Below, one piece after another: positions 1-7,857 of a stretch of DNA of 64,000 bases. The number at the start of each line of letters is the position of its first letter. Position 1 is the stretch's first letter. Under the pieces are notes generated by a model that saw only the letters and a list, made by a program, of their open reading frames with translations, did not search any database and was not told the DNA's origin. Source of the DNA: an uncultured Pseudomonadota bacterium (GTDB taxonomy: Bacteria; Pseudomonadota; Alphaproteobacteria; Rs-D84); assembly GCA_949290785.1 (NCBI GenBank), contig CASETE010000006.1:62001-126000 (forward strand), read 5' to 3'. The position numbers and the translations under genes are program-made.

Positions 1-39
1 CATTTTATTTTAGTGCTATAAAAACCTGTGTTTTTTGTA

Positions 40-66
40 TTGACAAAGCGCAAAAATTTGTATAAT
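40..66 (+). promoter_or_regulatory. Probable promoter of the fabD-like gene
   Basis: TTGACA (40-45) and TATAAT (61-66) are perfect hexamers, but the spacer is only 15 bases. The start codon lies 11 bases after the -10 box and there is no Shine-Dalgarno sequence, so the mRNA would have a leader of only about five bases. Confidence 0.6.
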
Positions 67-77
67 TTATCGTAGTC

Positions 78-1043
78 ATGAAAGAAAAATTGATTTTTGT
101 TTTCCCTGGTCAGGGTTCGCAGCATGTTGGGATGTGCAAGGATATTTATGATAATTTTCAACCTGTGCGCGAAACTTTTCAAAATATCTCTGATGTTGCA
201 AATAAAGATATTGCAAATTTGTGTTTTAATGGCACAACAGAAGATTTGAAAAAGCCTGTAAACTCATCATTATGCATTTTTACGCATTCTGTGGCAGTAG
301 GGCATTTGATAGAACAAGAATTTAAAAAGCCTTTGTATGAGATTGCATATGCCTTATCTGGATATTCTTTGGGGCAATATCCTGCTTTGTATTTTGCAGA
401 CAGCATTCCGCTGGAAGAAACTGTTAAGGGGTTGGCTTCCAATGCTTTTTATGTATCTAATACTAACAGGGCAGGTGGAATGGCTTGTGTAATGGGACTG
501 TTTAAAAATCAATTGGAAGAAATATTAGAAAAAGCCAAAACTTTCGGTTTCGTTGCCATATCTAATTATAACCTAAAAAATCAGTTCGTGGTAAGCGGCG
601 AGACAGAAGCATTGTGTAAAGTCGTTGAATTGTCAAAACAATATGGGGCTAAACTTGCTAAAATGCTTGATGCTGCGATTCCTGTACATTGTGAATTGAT
701 GCGAAACTCTGAAAATAAATTAATAGAGAAATTAAAGAAGGTAAATATTAAACCTCCTAAAACAAATTGGTTTTCAAGTACAACTGGTAACGTTATGGGG
801 AGCGCAGATGACGTTAAAGCGACTTTGGCGCATCAAATGACCAAAGGGGTGCGCTGGTTAGATGTTATGGAAAAGTTTCCGGCTTATAATATAAAATATG
901 CTTATGAGTTAGGACCGGGAACCAGTTTGACTAGCTTGATTAAAAGGGCAGATGTTGGTTGCACTGCATCGCATACAGATAATGTTAAATTCGTGCAGAA
1001 AATGTTAACAGAACTAGAAAATATGATTGTTAAGACAAGATAA
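78..1043 (+). CDS. fabD: Malonyl-CoA:ACP transacylase family protein (FabD-like)
   Basis: The protein is 321 residues, normal for FabD, which moves malonyl groups from CoA to acyl carrier protein at the start of fatty acid synthesis in the cytoplasm. The N-terminal GQGSQ motif (residues 11-15), the nucleophile Ser97 in a GYSLGQY elbow and the catalytic His204 (PVHCELM) are visible. Two features differ from E. coli FabD: the elbow is normally GHSLGEY, and the Arg that binds the malonyl carboxylate (E. coli Arg117) appears to be Asn here, in the stretch ASNAFYV. The acyl specificity may therefore differ. It stands alone, convergent with rarA, behind its own promoter and nearly leaderless. Family assignment is secure; exact substrate is not. 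Confidence 0.85.
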   Translation: MKEKLIFVFPGQGSQHVGMCKDIYDNFQPVRETFQNISDVANKDIANLCFNGTTEDLKKPVNSSLCIFTHSVAVGHLIEQEFKKPLYEIAYALSGYSLGQYPALYFADSIPLEETVKGLASNAFYVSNTNRAGGMACVMGLFKNQLEEILEKAKTFGFVAISNYNLKNQFVVSGETEALCKVVELSKQYGAKLAKMLDAAIPVHCELMRNSENKLIEKLKKVNIKPPKTNWFSSTTGNVMGSADDVKATLAHQMTKGVRWLDVMEKFPAYNIKYAYELGPGTSLTSLIKRADVGCTASHTDNVKFVQKMLTELENMIVKTR

Positions 1044-1045
1044 TT

Positions 1046-2323
1046 TTATTCGTTGCTTAATTTTTTTCTTAAGTTATCCCAATAATCTAATCTTTTCTTA
1101 ATTTCGCGTTCAAAACCGCGTTCTATTGGATGATAATATTTTTGCCGGGACATTTTTTCCGGAAAACAGTTTTGTCCGCTGAAACCAGATTTTGTATCTG
1201 GTTCGTAAACGTATCCGTCACCATAACCCATTTCTTTCATCATTTTTGTTGGTGCGTTTAGTATGTTTTTAGGTGGCATCAAACTGCCTGTATCCCTTGC
1301 TGAGCTGTATGCAGACATTTGTGCGCGATAGTTCGCGGTGCTTTTGGGTGCAGTGCCAAGATAGATTACCAGTTCTGTTAAGGCAAGGTCTCCTTCGGGG
1401 CTGCCCATTCTCTCGTACAGTTGCCAAGCCGTAAGGGCCATCTGCATCGCGTTTGGGTCGGCAAGACCTATGTCTTCCATGGCAAAACGACTGAGCCTGC
1501 GAAATAAATACATTGGATCTTGACCAGATATCATCATTCTGGCTGTCCAATACAAGGCTGCATCTGTATCGCTTGCACGTAAAGATTTATGTACTGCGGA
1601 AATTAAATTATAATGCTCGTCGCCGTGTTTATCTGATAACGGTGCGCGCTTTTGTATCGCTGCGTCCAATGCTTCCGGAGACAGCATTTCCTTAAAATTT
1701 GCAGAAAGTAAATATTCAACAGTGTTTAATAAAAATCTTGCGTCGCCATCGGACATTTGCGCAAGGTGCAATCTTGCTTTATCGTCCAATGGTAAAGATT
1801 TATTTAAAAATTGTTCTGCGCGCGACATTAAAGTCATTAAATCTGTACTTGATAGCGGTTGCAAGACCCCAATGTGACAACGTGAAATCAGCGCGTTATT
1901 TAAATTAAAACTGGGGTTTTCGGTTGTTGCGCCCATAAACACAACCGTTCCATCTTCTAGATATGGTAATAGTGTGTCTTGTTGTGTTTTATTAAAACGA
2001 TGGATTTCATCAATAAAAAGCAATGTATTTCGTCCTATTTCCCGGTTCATGCGGGCGGCTTCCATTGCTTTCTTGATGTCGGATGTACCAGAAAAAACAG
2101 CGGACATTGGTACAAAGTCCATGTCAACAGACTTTGCCAAAGCACGTGCAATCGTCGTTTTTCCGCATCCGGGGGGTCCCCATAAAATCAAATTGGACAG
2201 CTTGTGGTTGTCCACCATTCTTCTTACAAGACCATTTTCCCCTAGTAATTGGGTTTGACCAACAATGTCATCAATTGTCGTCGGGCGCATTAAATCTGCA
2301 AGTGGTCTATTTTCTGTCTTCAT
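1046..2323 (-). CDS. rarA: Replication-associated recombination protein A (RarA/MgsA), AAA+ ATPase
   Basis: This 425-residue AAA+ ATPase belongs to the RarA/MgsA/WRNIP1 family, which acts at stalled replication forks. Near the N-terminus are PTTIDDIVGQ, Walker A GPPGCGKT (about residues 50-57), Walker B LLFIDEIHRF and sensor 1 GATTENPSF. The C-terminal half carries the family tetramerisation region, ending with the HPIERGFEREIKKRLDYW signature. Length and motifs are complete. The gene is convergent with fabD, the stops being three bases apart. A TAAAAT box lies six bases before the ATG and no Shine-Dalgarno is seen, so it may be another short-leader transcript. Confidence 0.95.
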   Translation of the reverse strand: MKTENRPLADLMRPTTIDDIVGQTQLLGENGLVRRMVDNHKLSNLILWGPPGCGKTTIARALAKSVDMDFVPMSAVFSGTSDIKKAMEAARMNREIGRNTLLFIDEIHRFNKTQQDTLLPYLEDGTVVFMGATTENPSFNLNNALISRCHIGVLQPLSSTDLMTLMSRAEQFLNKSLPLDDKARLHLAQMSDGDARFLLNTVEYLLSANFKEMLSPEALDAAIQKRAPLSDKHGDEHYNLISAVHKSLRASDTDAALYWTARMMISGQDPMYLFRRLSRFAMEDIGLADPNAMQMALTAWQLYERMGSPEGDLALTELVIYLGTAPKSTANYRAQMSAYSSARDTGSLMPPKNILNAPTKMMKEMGYGDGYVYEPDTKSGFSGQNCFPEKMSRQKYYHPIERGFEREIKKRLDYWDNLRKKLSNE

Positions 2324-2401
2324 GTTGATATTTTACTTTGATTTTATTTAACAAATATTTGTGGTATAATTAATTGTATTAAATAAATAAAGGTTTATCA
2401 A

Positions 2402-2764
2402 TTGGTAAATACAAACAAAAATGCAGAATTTGCATTGGCCGTAGCAAACTTGGCTGCTGCTGCAATGTCTGCTAATCCTGGGCTGTCTATGCAGGATGCA
2501 GTGCGAAATGCGCGTGAGACTTTGCGCGGTGCATCCGTTACCCCACAACAAATATCCGATTCGGTTCGGGCAGATAAAATTCAGTGTCTGGAAGACGGAA
2601 CGTGGCACATAATGTTACGTAGGTATGTGAAAAGAAAGTTTAATATGACGCCACAGGAATATAAGCAAAAATGGGGGCTGCCAGATAATTATCCATTTGT
2701 CGCACCTGATTATGCTCTTAAACGTTCTAAGATAGCAAAAAAAAATAAATTGGGTAAAAAATAA
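2402..2764 (+). CDS. mucR: MucR/Ros family transcriptional regulator with degenerate zinc finger
   Basis: This 120-residue protein has the MucR/Ros C-terminal domain: IQCLEDGTWHIMLRRYV, then NMTPQEYKQKWGLPDNYPFVAPDYA. MucR proteins are alphaproteobacterial DNA-binding regulators of envelope and surface genes. The first zinc ligand is present (Cys62), but the two His positions of the finger appear to be Tyr75 and Lys79, so zinc may not be bound in the usual way; some rhizobial homologues also lack it. The start is TTG, preceded by AAAGG and by an extended -10 (TGGTATAAT, TATAAT at 2366-2371). It heads a tight run with the lysozyme-TPR gene and ybeY-lnt. Confidence 0.88.
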   Translation: MVNTNKNAEFALAVANLAAAAMSANPGLSMQDAVRNARETLRGASVTPQQISDSVRADKIQCLEDGTWHIMLRRYVKRKFNMTPQEYKQKWGLPDNYPFVAPDYALKRSKIAKKNKLGKK

Positions 2765-2774
2765 GGGATATAAA

Positions 2775-4673
2775 ATGTCCGAAAAATTTAGAAATGTTGT
2801 CGCAAAACCAGAATTGCTTGCAAAAAAGATTCGTAAAGCCATAGAAAAAACATCACCCGTTAAATATGTAGATGAACAACGTAAGAAAAAAAACGTTGCG
2901 GGCGTTCAAGACAAAAATGCAAACATAAAAGATAATGCACAAAAAGTAGCCTTAGAGACATTAAAGGCGTCGGCTTGGTTGACTGCTGGTGGTGCTCAAT
3001 TTTTGCTTACGTTGGCAAGATGGACGACTATGGATAACCCAGTTTTACGTGGAATAGAAAAGAAATTTAGTAATCTTAAAAATGATAAAAAAATAAAATC
3101 CTTAATAAAAAAATATCCTAACTTATCGGCTCATGTATTATGGTACTTTATGTTAAGCGCTTTGATTTTTTCGGGCGGTAAATTTGTTAATGAATCAGAA
3201 CAAGATTTAAACAATAAAATAGAAATAACAAAAGAAAAACAAAGTATAAAATTTGATACAAGTACATATGGCGCCTTTTTGAATGATATGCGATCTTTAA
3301 CGCCTTTCTTAATTGCCGATTTAATCGTGAAAGAAGGCGTAAAAATAGATCCAAAAACAGGTATGCATGTGCCCTATACAGATCAAAAAGGAATTCCTAC
3401 GATTGGATTTGGTTCAACAAAATTGAAAGACGGCAGTCCTGTAACAATGAATACCAAACCCATAACGGCAGAAGAAGCATACGAATTGGCGCGTTGGCAT
3501 TTAGAAGAGGGGGAAACTTATTTTACGTTATATTGTTATATTGCAACAAATAATATAGAAATACAAACGTCGCAACAGGCATTGGGTTTATGTTCTATAA
3601 TTTATAATACTTATTCAAAACTGATAGAAGACAAAGAAAGCGAGAACGGTAAAAAAAGATTTGGAAAACTTCGTGATTTGTATGATAAGCATGGTTATGC
3701 TGTATCTGATTCGTTGGTGAAGGAATGTTTTGAGAAATACCCAATTACGAATTTAACAAGTTTGGGGGACGCGCTGATAAAACAAAAAAACCTTAAGACC
3801 AGTGCAGACAAACTGGGCGGTTTCCTGGTGGAAGGTGGCGGAATCTATTGGCGTAGATGGCTGGAAGCGGGTTTACTTATCGGAGAAATTACCCCGCATA
3901 TGTTGTTGGATTGTCCCGTTAACGGCATGTACGAGTTCTTTAAAATCAAAAAAGGAAAAAGAAGCGAGTTTTTTGTAGGCGATGTTTCAACAAACAGAAA
4001 AGTTAATTTGAATACATACAAAGATTTTAAAAGGTGGTTGGCGCACCCTGTGAACGAGAATGGAAAGCCGTTGAAAAACTGGTTGACAATAAGAGATGTT
4101 TTGCCAAGAGATGTGTTGGCGTTATGTGAAAGTGGAAAGTGCGAAGTGGGCAATAAAGATTTTATTGATGCCATGCCTATAAAGTCTGATATAGAAAAGC
4201 AAACTTATGTATTGGGGTATGCCGATTCTTATCAACAGGCTGTTTTTGCATATAAAAACGGTAAATATACAGAAGCCATGTCTTTATTTGAAAATTTATT
4301 AAAAAAACATCCTGGAAATGCTTTGTTACATAATGATTTGGCGGCAACATACAATAATATGGGCCTGTATGACGAAGCAATTAAGCATGCCAGAGAGATT
4401 ATTCACGTTATTGGTGATAAAAGCCAATATGCTGCCGCACAGTATAACGCCGGTGTTGCATACGAGAAAAAAGGAATGATGCAAAAGGCGTTGGATAATT
4501 ATAAATTATCTGTGCAAAACGGGAATAAGTCTGTTAATAAAGATGTTGAACGTGTTGAAGATAAAATTAAAAAGACAAAAAATGCGACTTTTGATAAAGG
4601 GACAAAAAAGTTAAAAAATAAGGCAACTGTAAACACTGTTAAACGTAAAAGTAAACAAAACTATATGGGGTAG
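2775..4673 (+). CDS. Membrane protein with a T4-lysozyme-like (GH24) domain and TPR repeats
   Basis: The protein is 632 residues. A Lys-rich N-terminus is followed by one likely membrane segment (about residues 123-140). A domain matching glycoside hydrolase family 24 comes next: Glu187, then YTDQKGIPTIGFGS, which supplies Asp212 and Thr218 of the T4-lysozyme E-D-T triad and the GxxTIGxG turn. Around residues 483-587 there are about three TPR-like helical repeats, and the tail is very basic. It probably cleaves or binds peptidoglycan while the TPRs bind a partner. It lies 10 bases after mucR and 5 bases before ybeY-lnt. I do not recognise this architecture as a named protein; a prophage origin is unlikely, since no other phage genes are near. 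Confidence 0.75.
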   Translation: MSEKFRNVVAKPELLAKKIRKAIEKTSPVKYVDEQRKKKNVAGVQDKNANIKDNAQKVALETLKASAWLTAGGAQFLLTLARWTTMDNPVLRGIEKKFSNLKNDKKIKSLIKKYPNLSAHVLWYFMLSALIFSGGKFVNESEQDLNNKIEITKEKQSIKFDTSTYGAFLNDMRSLTPFLIADLIVKEGVKIDPKTGMHVPYTDQKGIPTIGFGSTKLKDGSPVTMNTKPITAEEAYELARWHLEEGETYFTLYCYIATNNIEIQTSQQALGLCSIIYNTYSKLIEDKESENGKKRFGKLRDLYDKHGYAVSDSLVKECFEKYPITNLTSLGDALIKQKNLKTSADKLGGFLVEGGGIYWRRWLEAGLLIGEITPHMLLDCPVNGMYEFFKIKKGKRSEFFVGDVSTNRKVNLNTYKDFKRWLAHPVNENGKPLKNWLTIRDVLPRDVLALCESGKCEVGNKDFIDAMPIKSDIEKQTYVLGYADSYQQAVFAYKNGKYTEAMSLFENLLKKHPGNALLHNDLAATYNNMGLYDEAIKHAREIIHVIGDKSQYAAAQYNAGVAYEKKGMMQKALDNYKLSVQNGNKSVNKDVERVEDKIKKTKNATFDKGTKKLKNKATVNTVKRKSKQNYMG

Positions 4674-4678
4674 ACAAT

Positions 4679-6688
4679 ATGCGTGCTTATGTAAATTATA
4701 ACGATAAACGCTGGAAAAAGTACAATATAGATTTTCAAAAGATTGTTCAAGCGGTCGTTGAAAACTCGCATAAGCAATCTGAAGTGTCAATTGTTTTAAC
4801 AAACGATAAAGAAATACATAGATTAAATAAAAAATATAGAAAAATAGATAAACCAACAAATGTTTTATCTTTTGAATTGGGCGATGATATTTTGTTGGGT
4901 GATATTTATATTTCTCTTGATACAGTAAAAAAAGAAGCGAAACAATTCGGAATTAGTGTGCAAGAGCATACTGCACATATGGTGGTACATGGTGTTTTGC
5001 ATTTGTTAGGATACGATCATATAAAAGATGAAGATGCGGTTGTGATGGAAAATAAAGAAATAAAAATATTGAAAAAAATTGGTGTAAAAAATCCCTATGT
5101 GCATGAATCCGGCGTATACAGCGATTTTGAATGTTGCCCAGGCGAACGTTTTTTGTCTCGTCTTAAAAGGTTCAAAATTCGCAAAAACAGTGTATGGCAA
5201 TATTTGATTTTGTTCATTTTAGGTGGTGTTGCGTCTTTGGGGTTCGCGCCTTATTATATGTGGTGGGCGACTATATTGGGGATTGCGGGTGCATATAAAT
5301 TGGTCGTGTCGTTGGAAGATGATAATATATGGAAGTCCTTGTTGCATGTTTTTTCGTTTAGTGCGGCCTATGCAATGTCAATGTTTTGGTGGGTGTTGCA
5401 TTCAATTTATGTAGTCCCAGAATTAACAAATCAATTTGCTGTGTGGACGATTCCAGGGTTAATAGGAATTGGTTTGTTGGGCGGTGTTGTTTTTGCAATT
5501 CCGTTTATGGCTGTATCGCGCGTACATGTAAAAACATCATACAGACCTTTTGTTTTTGCACTCGCTTGGACTTTTGTATTGTGGTTGCGCGAGTGGCTTT
5601 TTACCGGATTTCCATGGAACCCGATTGCAAATATAACCATGATCTCGCCTGTGTTATCTAATTCTATGTCTTTGTGGGGGGCTTTGGGGTTGACTTTTGT
5701 TATAATTGGTCTTGTCGCTGCTGTTATAGAGTTAATAAATAATAACAAAAATAAACTCAATTGGGTGAATTTTGGCATATTTGTTGCTTTGCTGTTGATT
5801 GGCGGAATGTTTGGTAGGGAAAATATATATATAGCGCAAGAAAATACAAACGTTTCTCCTATAATTCGCATCGTTCAACCGGCAACCAGTGCAGAGCAAA
5901 AAGCTACTCATTCCAGAGCCGAAGCTTTAAAGAATGCGGAACAAAATATTAAAAATTTAATATCTTTATCTAATGCACCAGAAAAGGTAGATATAACGAT
6001 TTTCCCAGAAACCGCGTATCCTTTTGTCGTATTAGATGACGATGCGTTCCCATTGGCAGATGTGTTGCAGACAAATGTTATATCTGGGGCAAGTTATTAT
6101 TCAAAAGGAAAAATGTATAATTCGATGGTCGTTGCATCACAAGACGGGGAAATAAATAAAATATACAATAAATCACATTTAGTTCCGTTTGGTGAATATA
6201 GGCCTTTTGGTGATATTATACCAACGCCCGGTCAATTAAACAAAGGGGACGGACCAGAATTAATAACAATGTTTTTGAATGACAGGCAATTTATTTTTGC
6301 GCCTGCAATATGCTATGAAATTATATTTTCTGATTCGTTGTTACCCAAAGGAAACATGCATATAGACGCAATTATTAATATCACAAATGATACATGGTTT
6401 GGAAATACACCAGGTACATATCAGCATTTAGATATGGTAAGACGATATGCTATTGAATCTGGGTTGCCAGTTGTTCGGTCTAATTATTCTGGAATAAGCG
6501 CTTTTGTAGCGTCTGACGGTTCAATTGAGTCTTTACTGCCCGTGGGCGAGGCCGGTTATATTGACGGAATGGTTACTGGGGCACATAAAACCCCGTATCG
6601 TTTAATAGGGCGTGATGGTTGGATGTTAATAATATTTGCCTTTGCTTGTTGCGCTATGTTAGTTATACGCAAGTGTAAAGGTAAATAA
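4679..6688 (+). CDS. ybeY-lnt: Fusion of endoribonuclease YbeY and apolipoprotein N-acyltransferase Lnt
   Basis: One uninterrupted 669-codon frame holds two enzymes. Residues 1 to about 140 are YbeY, the metal-dependent RNase of 16S rRNA maturation, with the His triad H104-x3-H108-x5-H114 (HGVLHLLGYDH). From about residue 165 comes Lnt, the inner-membrane enzyme that N-acylates lipoproteins: several membrane segments, then the nitrilase domain with Glu444 (FPETAY), Lys498 (YNKSHLVPFGEY) and Cys545 (ICYEII). Both active sites look intact. The usual order is ybeY-corC-lnt as separate genes; here corC is absent and the flanking enzymes are joined through a short basic linker (about 145-170). A sequencing frameshift would have to remove a stop to create this. 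Confidence 0.92.
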   Translation: MRAYVNYNDKRWKKYNIDFQKIVQAVVENSHKQSEVSIVLTNDKEIHRLNKKYRKIDKPTNVLSFELGDDILLGDIYISLDTVKKEAKQFGISVQEHTAHMVVHGVLHLLGYDHIKDEDAVVMENKEIKILKKIGVKNPYVHESGVYSDFECCPGERFLSRLKRFKIRKNSVWQYLILFILGGVASLGFAPYYMWWATILGIAGAYKLVVSLEDDNIWKSLLHVFSFSAAYAMSMFWWVLHSIYVVPELTNQFAVWTIPGLIGIGLLGGVVFAIPFMAVSRVHVKTSYRPFVFALAWTFVLWLREWLFTGFPWNPIANITMISPVLSNSMSLWGALGLTFVIIGLVAAVIELINNNKNKLNWVNFGIFVALLLIGGMFGRENIYIAQENTNVSPIIRIVQPATSAEQKATHSRAEALKNAEQNIKNLISLSNAPEKVDITIFPETAYPFVVLDDDAFPLADVLQTNVISGASYYSKGKMYNSMVVASQDGEINKIYNKSHLVPFGEYRPFGDIIPTPGQLNKGDGPELITMFLNDRQFIFAPAICYEIIFSDSLLPKGNMHIDAIINITNDTWFGNTPGTYQHLDMVRRYAIESGLPVVRSNYSGISAFVASDGSIESLLPVGEAGYIDGMVTGAHKTPYRLIGRDGWMLIIFAFACCAMLVIRKCKGK

Positions 6689-6701
6689 AAAATACTATAA
6701 T

Positions 6702-6902
6702 TTACTGTAATTGTTTTAGTATCCAGATTCTGATTGCTGAAGATAGGCCGGTGTCTGCTTGTCTATTTGTATCGATTTCGTTAATAATAGAGGCGACGGA
6801 TTTATTTTGTTTTTTTGCCAATAGGTATAAAACATCTATAAATTCTTGTTCAAGCGATATGCTGGTTTGGTGACCCGATAAAGATACTGATATTTTTTTC
6901 AT
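6702..6902 (-). CDS. Ribbon-helix-helix domain protein
   Basis: A 66-residue protein starting MKKISVSLSGHQTSISLEQ. The pattern of a short strand, then LEQEFIDVLYLLAKKQNKSVASIINEID, then LSSAIRIWIL matches the small alphaproteobacterial ribbon-helix-helix family (RHH_4 type), which are probable DNA-binding proteins. I chose the ATG at 6902, just after the stop of the preceding gene and about 12 bases after an AGG, over an in-frame TTG at 6920. It is the last gene of a four-gene minus-strand operon and could be its autoregulator; that role is inference. Confidence 0.7.
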   Translation of the reverse strand: MKKISVSLSGHQTSISLEQEFIDVLYLLAKKQNKSVASIINEIDTNRQADTGLSSAIRIWILKQLQ

Positions 6903-6903
6903 T

Positions 6904-7347
6904 TTAATTTTTACCTGCAATTAAGCAATCAAAGATAGCTTGGTATTGATTCTCATATTTCTTTAATGGATTTAGTGTAAGTGGGTCTAACATCACGCAG
7001 TCGCCAAAAGCGTTAAACCCAAAGAAAAATAAATCGTTCCTGCCAAATATTGTGATGCCAATTAATTTTTTGGAAGCATTAATATCTTTGTTAATACTGA
7101 TAATGTCTGGTATAGAAACGTTATTAGTTATGGCAAATTCTTTTGTTCCGAAAATATAGCCGTTCCCCAGATTTATACCGCCTATGTTTTTATATAAGTT
7201 TATCATAAACGCTGGTAACATTGCGCAACGCATCTGTTGTAATAATGTGTTGCATAAATACGTTGATTTATGATCGCAAGCCGGCGCAAATATCGCGCCG
7301 CTGTTGTGTAGATTTTTTAAAAGTTCTTGCTCTGTCATTTGTGTCAT
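6904..7347 (-). CDS. Possible SMI1/KNR4 (SUKH)-like protein
   Basis: A 147-residue cytoplasmic protein without signal or membrane segments. The stretch LPAFMINLYKNIGGINLGNGYIFG and the later GRNDLFFFGFNAFGDCVMLDP resemble the SMI1/KNR4 (SUKH) fold, in which a helix ending in a Gly-Gly turn leads into strands. SUKH proteins are frequent immunity proteins for polymorphic nuclease toxins. It sits seven bases after the HNH-like gene and its stop abuts the ribbon-helix-helix gene. The assignment rests on a weak resemblance by eye; a YrhA-like or unrelated fold is possible. Confidence 0.45.
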   Translation of the reverse strand: MTQMTEQELLKNLHNSGAIFAPACDHKSTYLCNTLLQQMRCAMLPAFMINLYKNIGGINLGNGYIFGTKEFAITNNVSIPDIISINKDINASKKLIGITIFGRNDLFFFGFNAFGDCVMLDPLTLNPLKKYENQYQAIFDCLIAGKN

Positions 7348-7353
7348 ATTCGT

Positions 7354-7857
7354 TTAAGAATCTCTCCCTTGGGCCAGTTGTGCCGCCAGTTGTGCCAGTC
7401 TGTCTTCTGTGGCGTTACCGCCGTCACCGCCGGACGCCGTGTGTACAGGTATGTATATCTTTTTTGCAGGATTGGGTAACCAAATTAATTCGTTTTCAGA
7501 CTGTTCTAAGATAAATCTGTCTAGGTTTTGTGATTGCGGAAATGTTTTGCACATAAACATATTATCAATAGCGATTTTACCGCCCCACATCATCGGTATT
7601 CTGAATCTTATGGAATAACCTTGTGGCATTCTTTTGCCAGTAATTAAACCAATAAAGTCGTCTTGGCTTAGTCCCATGAATGCAATTTCTTGTATCGCGT
7701 CATTTAAAGAAACCATAAACTCTTTACGTGTTTGCTTGTATTGTTGGAACCAGTCAGGCGCGATTTTAGTTGCCTTGGGACTTATTGGAATTAAAGAAAC
7801 ATCTTCCATATTAAAGTCTGATAACCTTTTTTCAGCCGCTTCTTTGGTCCATTGCAT
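7354..7857 (-). CDS. HNH/Endo VII-like protein lacking the catalytic histidines
   Basis: A protein of about 167 residues. The segment around residues 63-104 of the longest frame (GLSQDDFIGLITGKRMPQGY, then SIRFRIPMMWGGKIAIDNMF) closely follows the core of HNH/Endo VII toxin domains, typically GxxVHHKIPLxxGGxxxxxNL, but the His-His pair is Arg-Phe. The Gly-Gly turn and the following Asn remain. It may be an inactivated nuclease fold used for binding, or an unrelated protein that converged. I place the start at the ATG at 7857, which overlaps the stop of the upstream membrane-protein gene (TGATG), showing translational coupling. The C-terminus is Ala/Gln-rich (QLAAQLAQG). Confidence 0.5.
   Translation of the reverse strand: MQWTKEAAEKRLSDFNMEDVSLIPISPKATKIAPDWFQQYKQTRKEFMVSLNDAIQEIAFMGLSQDDFIGLITGKRMPQGYSIRFRIPMMWGGKIAIDNMFMCKTFPQSQNLDRFILEQSENELIWLPNPAKKIYIPVHTASGGDGGNATEDRLAQLAAQLAQGRDS

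Noticed and set aside
2775-4673. Prophage remnant, because of the T4-lysozyme-like domain
   Set aside because: No holin, terminase, tail, integrase or attachment repeats nearby; the domain is embedded in a membrane-TPR protein in a housekeeping operon.
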